DNA of 64,000 bases from Cytospora piceicola (taxonomy: Eukaryota > Ascomycota > Sordariomycetes > Diaporthales > Cytosporaceae): contig JALQBC010000026.1 in assembly GCA_023375675.1 (NCBI GenBank), forward strand, positions 186,001-250,000, given 5' to 3'. This document shows positions 34,162 through 44,025 of this stretch, piece by piece. The notes under the pieces were generated by a model. It saw only the letters and a program-made list of their open reading frames with translations, was not told the origin of the DNA and did no database searches. The translations under genes and the position numbers were made by a program. Each line of letters starts with the position of its first letter. Position 1 is the stretch's first letter.

Positions 34162-35555
34162 ATTGACTTTCGGTTTCTGGAGATGTCGGCTTCAAAGAAG
34201 AGGGAGTTGCGATGCTCAAACTTCGCACTGTCTTGTTGAGGCTTTGAAGATTTGGCGTTGTCTGTCTGTCTTGGAGAAGAGGCTGATGTGAATTTGGGGA
34301 GGAGAGGTTATTTGGTGCAAGTGATCAGGCAGGCACTCACTCTCAGGCACTGGAGGAGCATGTGCTGCAGTCGACTCGTTGGGCCGTTGCGTTGCCAGGG
34401 GACTTCGGGGTGGAGGCTGGGGAGCAGGGATACCCGCCGGCAGGATCCGAGTTCCGGGCCGGAAGCTTCAGTGACAAGTGGTCCATGGACAGACAGCTGG
34501 TGGATAGCTGGTGGACAGCTGGTGGACAGCTGGTGGACAACTGCAGGAGAGCTGTCGAGCAACTGGTCTCCGATAAGATGGCTTATCAATAGGTTGCCGA
34601 GTGTTGGACCGCCGGCGGCGAGCGTCTTAGCGTCCAACCAAGGCAGATCCCCTGTTACCCGCCACTTTGGGAAGGAGGGGTCATGGAACCCCCCTCGATC
34701 GGAGTCTGGGCTCTGAACCGAAAGCAACGTTGAGCGACTTTTTCGCGATTTTTCCTAATAGCTCGCATCCTGTGACAACAGCCAAGCCCAGCCCAAGCCC
34801 AAGGAGGATTCATATCACACTTCTCACTCGCCGTTCTGACATTGACTAAATCTTCCTTCCTCTTGCATCCCAACTCCCCCATCGCCTCTCTACCAAACAC
34901 ACACACCCCAAGTACAAACCGACCCATCCGTGTTTGTATAACCAAAACAGAAACAGAAAGGTGAGCTGATTCTCCATTTATCCCACCCGCCATCTACAAC
35001 ATCATTCGTGCATGACGTTGGTCCCCCTGGCCTTCCTTGCCTTGCCTCGCCTCGCCTAGCCCTCCAAGTCTGCAGATGGATGGCCCTTGATCTGTTGAGG
35101 CTCACTCTACCCAAATTTTGGACCCCGCCAAAAACAAAGTTCCCGAAGCCGCGTGGTGTGACGGTGGCAGCATTCCCGAGACAGCTTTTTTCCCTCGCCC
35201 GTACGACTTTATTTTTCAGTAAAGCCTGCCCATAACCCACTTCCTCCTACCTTGCTTCTGGGTCGCGACTCCTTTCTTACTCCTCGGATTGTAACCGAAC
35301 CACAAGAGAAGAAGCTGATTATTAAAAAGCCTCGTTACCTACAACAAGGCTATATACAAAGTCAGACTGTCCGAACCTCCCCTTCTTCCCCATTCATCCA
35401 ATCTCACCTCGAACCTGATACATAATTCCTGATACCTGATACCCCCCCTCGCAACATACCCAACCTACCTTTTCAACATTAGCCAGCCATATTCTTCTCC
35501 CACCGCCCTGAAATCCTAAACTGACCTGAGAACCATCACCAGCCCTACCGACATA
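34162..35555. other. Intergenic and pyruvate kinase promoter
   Basis: Contains an 11-base minisatellite at 34495-34538 and, from about 34880, long pyrimidine-rich tracts leading to the pyruvate kinase start, typical of highly expressed fungal genes. No further gene. Confidence 0.6.
34495..34538. repeat. 11-base minisatellite, four copies
   Basis: The unit AGCTGGTGGAC is repeated four times; the first copy ends in T. Confidence 0.9.
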
Positions 35556-37476
35556 ATGGCTGCTACCGCACTTGACCACATCTCCCTCGGAGGCAGGATC
35601 GACTGGTTGTCCAACCTGGACACCGCTTTCCAGCCCACCAAGAACTACCGCCGCACATCTATTGTAAGAAAAACACGCCCGAGGACAACGCATGGAGATG
35701 CCTGTTCGTAGCTAATCCCAACCCTGTGTGTGTGTATAGATCTGCACGATTGGACCCAAGACGAACTCTGTCGAGGCGCTGAACAAGCTCCGAACTGCGG
35801 GCCTTAACGTGGTCCGAATGTAAGCGCTCCTGACTTCCGGATCCTGCTTTACCCCGGTGGAACATCCTGAACTGACAAGAACCTTTTTAGGAACTTCTCC
35901 CACGTATGTCGACGACACTTGTCTCCAGAAGCCTCCCGCCAGGTTCGCTAACCAATAATATAGGGCGAGTACTCATACCACCAGTCCGTCATCGACAATG
36001 CCCGCGCTGCCGAGAAGGCCCAGGCTGGTCGCCAGCTCGCCATTGCTCTGGACACCAAGGGACCTGTACGTGAGACCCGTTTCGGAAAAGAGGAATGAGA
36101 CAGAGAACTAAACAAGTGACCAAACAGGAAATCCGAACCGGCAACACCGTAGGCGATGCCGATCTCCCCATCTCGGCTGGTTCCGAGTTGAACATCACCA
36201 CCGATGAGCAATACAAGACGTCATGTGACACCGAGAACATGTACGTCGACTACAAGAACATTACCAAGGTTATCCAGAAGGGCCGTATCATCTACGTCGA
36301 TGACGGTATCTTGGCCTTCGAGGTCCTCGAGGTTGTTGACGACAAGACCATCCGCGTTCGTTGCAAGAACAACGGCTTCATCTCTTCCAAGAAGGGTGTC
36401 AACCTGCCCAACACCGATGTCGACCTCCCCGCTCTGTCTGAGAAGGACAAGAACGACCTGAGGTTTGGTGTCAAGAACAACGTCGACATGGTCTTCGCCT
36501 CGTTCATCCGACGGGCTGAGGACATCCACTCCATCCGGGAGGTCCTCGGCGAGGAGGGCAAGCACATTCAGATCATCGCCAAGATTGAGAACAGGCAAGG
36601 TCTCAACAACTTCCGCGAGATCCTCGGAGCCACTGACGGTGTCATGGTTGCCCGTGGTGACCTGGGTATTGAGATCCCCGCCGCTGAGGTGTTCGCCGCC
36701 CAGAAGAAGATGATCGCCATGTGCAACATGGCTGGCAAGCCCGTTATCTGCGCCACCCAGATGCTCGAGAGCATGATCAAGAACCCCCGGCCAACCCGTG
36801 CCGAGATCAGCGATGTCGGCAACGCCGTTACTGACGGTGCTGACTGCGTCATGCTGTCTGGCGAGACCGCCAAGGGCTCTTACCCTGAGGAGGCTGTCCA
36901 CGAGATGAGCGAGGGTATGTTGAATCCCCCATCGATATCGAGTCGAAGTAGTCGTCGCTAACACCATCCTCTGCAGCTTGCCTCAAGGCCGAGAACACCA
37001 TCCCATATGTCTCCCACTTCGAGGAGCTGTGCTCCTTGATCAAGCGCCCCGTCAGCGTCGTCGAGTCTTGCGCCATGTCCGCTGTCCGCGCCTCTCTGGA
37101 CCTCAACGCCGGTGGTATCATCGTGCTGTCCACCTCGGGCGAGTCCGCCCGCCTGCTCTCCAAGTACAGGCCCGTGTGCCCCATCTTCATGGTGACCCGG
37201 AATGCTAGCGCCTCCCGGTACGCTCACCTGTACCGTGGCGTCTACCCATTCCACTTCGACGAGGAGAAGCCCGACTTCTCCAAGGTTAACTGGCAGGAGG
37301 ATGTCGACCGCCGCATCAAGTGGGGTGTTGCCAAGGCCATGGAGCTGAACGTCCTCTCCAAGAACGACACTGTTGTCGTTGTCCAGGGCTGGAAGGGTGG
37401 TATGGGTAACACCAACACCCTGCGGATTGTCAAGGCTGATGTCGAGCACCTGGGTATCGGTCAGCTCGACGCATAA
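35556..37476 (+). CDS. PYK1: Pyruvate kinase
   Basis: Six exons: 35556..35663, 35740..35819, 35891..35903 (13 bases), 35964..36065, 36128..36914 and 36977..37476, giving 529 residues. All five introns have GT-AG ends and keep phase. Exon 3 encodes only the FSH part of the conserved NFSHG motif. Recognised blocks are [46 protein letters not shown] with the catalytic region, and [20 protein letters not shown] in the B/A-domain core, then [11 protein letters not shown]. The C-terminal allosteric domain ends [18 protein letters not shown]. The enzyme makes pyruvate and ATP from phosphoenolpyruvate in the cytosol, the last glycolytic step. Fungal enzymes of this type are activated by fructose-1,6-bisphosphate. 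Confidence 0.97.
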
Positions 37477-39639
37477 TTTGTGTCCATGGTCCGCGATCCA
37501 TAGTTTGGGGTGACTGGTGGTTAGAAAGGTGCCATTGTATGATGATGAGCCTGACGCATCGGCTTTGCGCCGGTCCCTCTTAGGGGCTTCTTCCCTTGAC
37601 AGACACTTCGGATAGACACTGGCAGAATGTAATTGAAAAGAAGTATGAATCCATGACACATTATCGTCCGTTACCCGCAGTTGTGAGACCTGAATGTCTC
37701 GTAAATATCAGCCGTTCCGTACTCGTACGACATCATGCAGACGCAAGACCGTACGGTTCACCAGGTACTGTGTAACAGGTCTTCTTGCATGTAAAGGAGG
37801 AGCCCAGGGTGGAAAAAGCCTTGAAAAGTAGTAGAAGACTTCCCACGGCGTTCCACTCACTGGTGGGTATCTGGGTTTTAAGAGTGCCCCCGGCCGGGAC
37901 AACGGAGCGCGCTGACCTCGGCTTTGCCCTCCGTATTTACCCGATACCCCATATGCCCATCTGTATATCCCTTGCAAAACCGGGGCAGTCCCTTCTTCTT
38001 TCCCCCCCCCCCTTCCTGTGTAGATCTTCGTGGGTTCCTTCAATCGATCGATCTACATATATATGTATATAGTATGTGTAATGGGTCATGGGATTTCCTG
38101 GGGGGTATCGAATTCTTGCTATGGGGTTGTGGGAATTCCAACGTTGGGTTTGGGTGATCCTGGTCCCACATGTCAAAGTAAGTAGCTTGGCGGCCGGATA
38201 CGACTGCTTGTCCTGACTTCACTGCTTTCACTGCTTTCACTGACTTCACTGACTTCCTGCACGTTTCTGATTAACTTTAATATGGACCATGAGCTTTGTC
38301 AGGTTTCAGGATGTCTTCTGTGTCGATACTTCAGATAACCCACCCCCACCCCTCCTACCCCATAAACCTCTTGGTTCCTCTTCTCCTCTTATCTCTCTCT
38401 ACCTACCTACCTACCTACCTAGGTATATGAGCACGCGAATGTGCTGAGCCAATGTGGCTAAGGAGACGGCATTCGGGCCCTTTTTCAAATGGCCAATTCC
38501 TATGGGACGGGCTGGTCCTGCACCCCGACCCACCCTTGACGATGCCGTTGTTGGCACAGGGAGGATCTGCCCTGGCTCTGCCACAGGTTCGTCTAAGATA
38601 ATGTGTCGTACTATGTACATCTCCCGGCTGGGATATGACTGGAAGCAAACCGCTGAGACCACACAGACACAACGTTGACTAATCGCTGTTGCAAGACTAC
38701 AGCGTTGTCAGACCTCTATAACAACGTCAACCACGGCAATATGCTTGCCTCCTGCTACTCATACCTCCCTCTCTCTCTGTTCAATCAAGATAGGTCTGGT
38801 GTTGGTCGCGTTGGGTACGCATCAGCTACACGTACACTAGCCTGTTGCTGCTCCCACAGTTTACCAAATTCTCCGGGCGACATGACCATTATCAGCCCCG
38901 GGGTGCATTACCACGATCGTGCTGGCACACCATGCCAGAAGCACTTGGTCGGCCACCCACAGAGCACACACATCAGTTGATCTCGGGCGTCGGTGCGGAG
39001 TAGGGCCCCGAAAGACCCCTTGGCAGTGCCTGGGGTTTCGACTGGTTTAATGCACATGCAAGACTTTCATGGCCAATGGGCCATTCAGAAGCAAGTCGGA
39101 GGGACGCCAGACCTTATTTGTGCAACAAATTTCCGTCAGAGAGTCTATCGTCTTTAGTGGTCTGAGGCTCTCATTCTTTCGTATCCGTATTTGCCCAGAC
39201 CGGAATTCATTTATCTTGGCCGTTTGTTCCAGCAGCTGATGGCTTGTCCTGCATATATCTTTCGTGTGCTTCTCATATCGTGTAACCCCGACGTTTTGTC
39301 GTATCCGATTGTCACGCCTTGCTTGCACGCACATGTCGATCAGTCTCGTCGCATCAGTCGAAGTTTACCAACAGGGCTCGTCTGCAGTGAGACCCCTGCT
39401 CATCACAAAAGTTGGGACCGCTTTTGCTTCTGTTTTTGAGTAACTGGGGAAATTCTGGGGAAGCCGGGGAAGTTTACTGCCGCCCCATTTGATACATTGT
39501 GAGCTGAGCCCCCGGAGATATGTACAATTCTTTCCCAGTCCACAAAGAACACTCTTATTTTCAACTTTTCAGCTCGGAAACATGGTAAACATGACTGACC
39601 GAACCAGGCGAGATACAAAAGCCCGTTGCTCCTCACCTG
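37477..39639. other. Intergenic, about 2.2 kb
   Basis: No supported gene. It contains a short ACTGCTTTC/ACTGACTTC tandem tract (38216-38258) and an ACCT-repeat ending in CCTAGGTA (38397-38426). A 74-codon frame at 38454..38678 is Pro/Gly-rich and not recognised. Confidence 0.55.
38397..38426. repeat. ACCT tetranucleotide run ending in CCTAGGTA
   Basis: Five or more ACCT units followed by AGGTA. This may show how the palindromic repeat arises or expands. Confidence 0.85.
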
Positions 39640-39686
39640 ATGGCTGCCCAAACAGAGCAGTCAGGGCACGATGGCGTGGTGACTGA
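39582..39686 (+). promoter_or_regulatory. uORF overlapping the MFS start
   Basis: An ATG at 39582 (AACATGGTAAACATG) opens a 34-codon frame that runs past the main ATG at 39640 in another phase. Its first GT (GTAAAC) could also be a 5' leader donor. Either reading affects which start is used. Confidence 0.35.
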
Positions 39687-41498
39687 CTACCACACCACCT
39701 CCACTACCACCGAAACAGACAACGAAAAACAAACCGAAGACCAGCAAAGTGACACTGACCGGCTCAAGAAGATTAGGGCCGCCTACGAAGAAGGTCATGA
39801 CGCAGACATCCCCTCGGGGGAGGGCTACGTGCTCGACAGAAAAGGCGAGCTGAAGAGGCAGCGCTCTATAGCCGACCAGAGGAGTCTCGCACTATCCAGG
39901 AGCAGGAGCCATACATCACACAAGAACGGTACTGCCGTTAATGATCTGGAGAAGGGTCACAGTCAGGAAGATGACGGTCAGGGCGACGGGGCAGTCCTAG
40001 ACGGTGACAGCGAGAACGACCCCAACATCGTCTGGTGGGATGGCCCCGATGACCCAGCGAACCCGTTGAACTGGCCTACGTGGCGCAAGGCCGTCAACTG
40101 CGGCTTCATCAGCCTCCTCACCTTCGTCACGCCGCTCGCCTCGTCCATCTTTGCCCCCGGCGTCCCTGGTCTCATGGCCGACTTCCACTCCGACAACAAC
40201 ATGCTCGCGGCCTTTGTGGTGTCCGTCTACATCCTGGGCTTCGCCTTCGGGCCCCTGATAATAGCGCCCATGTCCGAGATCTACGGCCGCACGGTAGTCT
40301 ACCACACCTGCAACTTCGGGCTGCTCGCCTTCCTCATCGGCTGCGCCCTCGCCCCGAGCCTGAACAGCCTGATCGCGTTCCGGTTCCTGAGCGGCATCTT
40401 CGGCTCCTGCCCGCTTACCAACGGCGGCGGCTCCATCGCCGACATGATCCGGCAGGAGAACAGGGCGGGCGCCATGGCCGCCTTCAGCATCGGCCCGCTG
40501 CTCGGCCCCATCATCGGCCCCGTGGCGGGCGGCTTCCTGGCCGCCGCCAAGGGCTGGAGGTGGGTCTTCTGGCTCCTGGTCATCGTGGCCGGCGCCGTCG
40601 GCGTGGCCATGCTCGTGTTCCTGCGCGAGACGTACGCGCCCGTCATCCTGCAGAGGAAGGTGAAGGCGTTGCGGAAGGAGACGGGCAACGAGATGCTGCG
40701 GTCGAAGCTCGACGCCGGCCTGTCCCCTCGTGACTACTTCAGCCGCGGGATTGTCCGGCCGCTCAAGATGCTGGTCAGGTCGCCCCTCGTCGCAGTCTTG
40801 TCGCTGTACATCTCGGTCGTGTACGGCTACCTGTACCTGATGTTCACTTCCATCACGGAAGTATTCCAGGAGTACTACCATTTCAGTACCAGCATCTCGG
40901 GTCTTGTCTTCCTCGGCATGGGTGTCGGCTCCATGTGTGGGCTCGTCCTCTACTCCATGACGTCGGATCGCTATATCAAGAGGATGGCGGCCAAGGAGGG
41001 CCATGGCATGAAGCCCGAGTACCGGATGCAGCTGTTGCCCCTCGGTGCTTTCCTGATGCCGGCGGGCTTTTTCCTGTACGGGTGGACTGCTCAGTATCGG
41101 GTGCATTGGATCGTGCCGATCATCGGGACTGCCATTATAGGCATGGGCAACATCATCATTTTCATGGCCCTGCAGACGTGAGACATCACCCTGACCCCCT
41201 TTTTAATAGGGGCCGTATAACGGCTGTTGATCTGGAAGCTGACATTAGCATTGTTTGTAGGTATCTTGTTGACGCGTTCACGATCTACGCAGCCAGTGCG
41301 CTTGCTGCCAACACCGTCGTCCGATCTGTTGCCGGTGCTGTCCTGCCGCTTGCGGGCCTGCCCATGTACCAGACCCTCGGCATCGGCTGGGGAAACAGCC
41401 TTCTTGGCTTCATCGCCCTGGCGCTCTTACCGTTGCCCTTCTGGATCGTGGCCAAGGGGGAGTGGCTGAGGACAAAGTTTGAGCTGAAGGATATCTAG
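39640..41498 (+). CDS. Major facilitator superfamily transporter, DHA1 drug:H+ antiporter type
   Basis: Exons are 39640..41177 and 41261..41498; the intron has GTGAGA/TTGTAG ends and a GCTGAC branch. The product is 591 residues. A polar N-terminal tail of about 130 residues is followed by the DHA1 hallmark [14 protein letters not shown] and twelve predicted helices in two halves. Motif A-like [14 protein letters not shown] lies after helix 2, the motif C region [16 protein letters not shown] in helix 5, and a central cytosolic loop holds the sequence [16 protein letters not shown]. This is the pattern of fungal Flr1/Tpo1-like exporters at the plasma membrane. The substrate is unknown, and no biosynthetic cluster is adjacent. 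Confidence 0.93.
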
Positions 41499-42023
41499 AC
41501 TTCTTCGGGCCACGACGTGGCGGAGTCCTGGTATGGCCTGGGGATGGGAGATTGTGGACGGAAAGAGATGTGTCAGTAATGATAGATGATAGCGGAGATT
41601 CCCACATAAAGAAATATGCTTGTTGATCTGATGGTTCTCGTCGTTTCCAACGAAAAGTGACAGCCACCTAGCTTAGTGTTTCACGGCGTCCCCTTGGGCC
41701 TTTGTTTCCTTTGGGTTTCTGGCAGGCTCTTCGCACACAGGCCATGTCTGTCAGATAGGAGTTTGTTAACTTTTACGGCAAGCCCCGTCTTATTTGTTGC
41801 TCGTATTAGAGAATTCTCAGCAAACCAGGTCACTTATAAAGGGCGAGGAAAGACGCAGATGACTAACACCAACACCGTCCTCCCGTATAACTTCAATCTT
41901 TCAATCTTTGCAGCAGGACTGCCGTTCTTCCATAGTATATTGGAGCCATCCAAACTTCGCGAACTCAACATTTAACACTGAAGCGTACCCAGCGCACTTG
42001 CGCCGAAGGTTTCCACACGAGCC
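41499..42023. other. Intergenic
   Basis: The 3' flank of the transporter and the promoter of the Cys-rich gene. Nothing else was recognised. Confidence 0.6.
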
Positions 42024-42772
42024 ATGGACTCGGCAGACCACCACAACCACAACTCCGTTCCACAATCTCAAGCCTTCGACTGGCCTCCGCGAGGGTCTCT
42101 TGATTACATGCAAAACTGGACTTTAGAGAAAGGTATCACCACTCTAGAGACGCGCATGGCCATGCAGGGTCGTTGTTTGGAACCGTCTCCGCTTTCGCCC
42201 ATGTCGGAGTCGGCTCATGCACCAGACCATCTCAGGCTACCTTCAACCACAAGCAGCGGGACACCGTCATATCGGGGTATTGGGCTACCTTCTTCTGCAT
42301 ACTCAGATTCCCTCGGAAAGGGTTTGTCCCCCCCCCCCCAAACACACCCCACTCCGCATGACCAGACAGCACCGCTGACCCGCCCCAAGTCCCAGAGAAC
42401 AGCATAGCCCTCCTCGACCGCCACGGGCCCCACAAGCGCAGGAAGGACACGCACCCGCCCAGCAAGTGCTTCAGCTGCGGGCTGCCGTGGCTGGACGCGC
42501 GGCAGGAGTCGCCCTCGGGCGGGAGCTCCCACTGGTTCGTCGACATCCACGACGGCGTGAGCAGGAAGGTGGCCTACCTGTTCTGCTGGCGGTGCGTCGG
42601 GGGGGTCCAGAGGCGGCTGCGGCCCTCGCGCCACCTGGGCTGCGGGCACCCCCTGTCGCTGCCGCTCCCCCTCGTGGCGGGCGCGGCCGACGGCCTGATG
42701 TTCTGTCGGGGGTGCCGGGACTTGGTTGGGGGTGGTGCCGGGGGGGAGGGGCTGGGTGGGCCTCTGGGGTGA
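42024..42772 (+). CDS. Unrecognised Cys-rich protein, probable zinc binder
   Basis: Assembled from two exons, 42024..42321 and 42396..42772, giving 224 residues. The donor is GTTTGT after a phase-1 break, with a CTGAC branch and an AAGTCCCAG acceptor. The first 100 residues are polar (MDSADHHNHNS, Pro/Ser-rich). The second exon has four paired ligand sites: CFSC at 124-127, CWRC at 163-166, CGH at 182-184 and CRGC at 203-206, with HWFVDIHDGVSRKVAYLF between the first two. The spacing suggests two zinc-ribbon-like units. I do not know the family. Other exon choices give Arg/Pro-rich frames without these pairs, which supports this model. Confidence 0.65.
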
Positions 42773-43042
42773 GGAGTTGGTTGTGGGTGGTGGTGGTACC
42801 TACTTTGGATCAAACCATCGCGTTTGTTTTCTTCAAACTATACGGCGTCGACAACGATTAATACGAGGAGTGTTGCCTCTTGGACAGCTGTGTTAAGTTT
42901 CACGTGTCGGGCCCTGGACGGTCCACGGGTACTGGTGAGAGTATTGTCGAAGGTGTACTCCGTCACCTGAGCGATTGTACATCGCTACTCAAGTATTTAT
43001 AATGTATCCAATAACCACAAGAGACTGGACTCGAGTAGATGT

Positions 43043-43945
43043 CTAGATCAACAGGATCTGCCCTCCGTCGACCCTAATATCTTCGCCGGTGATGTATGTA
43101 CCAGCTCTACTAGCCAACAGGACAACCGCGCCCACGAGCTCTTCAGGCTCTCCCATCCTGCCCATGGGATTTCTGCGGTACCACTGCGTCCTGTGCCATT
43201 CCAGCATGGACCCCTCGTTGAGGATGGTGTTCATGTACCCCGGGCTGATGGTATTCACCCTGATGCCATGCACCCCCCACTCCGCAGCCAACGAGTCCTT
43301 CAGCGCCAGCACGCCCGCCTTGGCGACGTTGTAGTGCACCTGCGGCTGGGGGTAGTTGGGCCCGTGCCCGGAGATGGAGCCCGTCATGATGATGCTCCCG
43401 CGCGTGCCCCGCCCGATCATCTCCCTCGCCGCGGCCTGCGCGCACAAGAAGGACCCCGCGAGGTGCACGTCGACCATGCGCCGGAACTCCTCGGGCGCCA
43501 CGTCCACCGCGGGCGCGCAGCCCACCACCCCCGCCAGGCACACCAGGACGTCCACGGAGCCGAGCCGCGCCGCCGCCCCCCGGACCGCCTCGCCCACGGC
43601 CGCCGCGTCCGTCACGTCCACCTCGGCGAACCCCACGTCCGGGCCCCCGGGGAAGTCCCGCCCGAGGGCCTCGGCCGCCTCGCGGCCGCGGGCCCCGTCC
43701 ACGTCCAGTATGACGAGCCCGCGGGCCCCGTGCTCGAGGAGCGCCCGGCAGGCGGCGAGGCCGAGGTCGCCGGTGCCGCCCGTCACGATGGCGTTGCCCG
43801 TGACGGAGAAGCGCTCCTGGGCCCGGGCCCGGGGTGCCGTCTGCGTGAGGGGGGGTGGGGGCCCCGAGAGGCTCCCGGGCTGGCCGTCGCCGAGGGTGAT
43901 GCTGGGGATGGTCCTGGACTTGAGTTGGGAGCGGTCGGTGGTCAT
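43043..43945 (-). CDS. Short-chain dehydrogenase/reductase
   Basis: Intronless, 300 residues. The Rossmann fold begins NAIVTGGTGDLGLAACRALL, where the usual TGxxxGxG has Asp at the sixth place. ILDVD after strand 2 (acidic) favours NAD over NADP. AGVVGC replaces the usual NNAG, the catalytic Ser is in IIMTGSISGHG and the Tyr/Lys pair in VHYNVAK. ISPGYMNT and the C-terminal TYITGEDIRVDGG are standard. Sequence style resembles fungal D-arabinitol 2-dehydrogenase-like SDRs, but the substrate is unproven. The N-terminal 45 residues are an extra polar leader. The ATG is at 43945, with a TG microsatellite upstream. Confidence 0.92.
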   Translation of the reverse strand: MTTDRSQLKSRTIPSITLGDGQPGSLSGPPPPLTQTAPRARAQERFSVTGNAIVTGGTGDLGLAACRALLEHGARGLVILDVDGARGREAAEALGRDFPGGPDVGFAEVDVTDAAAVGEAVRGAAARLGSVDVLVCLAGVVGCAPAVDVAPEEFRRMVDVHLAGSFLCAQAAAREMIGRGTRGSIIMTGSISGHGPNYPQPQVHYNVAKAGVLALKDSLAAEWGVHGIRVNTISPGYMNTILNEGSMLEWHRTQWYRRNPMGRMGEPEELVGAVVLLASRAGTYITGEDIRVDGGQILLI

Positions 43946-43981
43946 CTTGGTGGTGTTATGTCTGGGGTGGTGTGTATTGTT

Positions 43982-43982
<1 letters not shown>

Positions 43983-44023
<41 letters not shown>
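43983..44023. repeat. TG dinucleotide microsatellite
   Basis: About twenty TG units, 40-80 bases upstream of the SDR start codon, so within its promoter or 5' leader. Confidence 0.92.

Positions 44024-44025
<2 letters not shown>

Noticed and set aside
36221..36967. 248-codon minus-strand frame
   Set aside because: Antisense shadow of pyruvate kinase exon 5.
39997..41106. 369-codon minus-strand frame
   Set aside because: Antisense shadow of the MFS gene; rich in charged and His/Arg/Glu residues with no domain.
39640..43945. Secondary-metabolite cluster suggested by an MFS transporter and an SDR
   Set aside because: No backbone enzyme (PKS, NRPS, terpene synthase) or cluster regulator is nearby.
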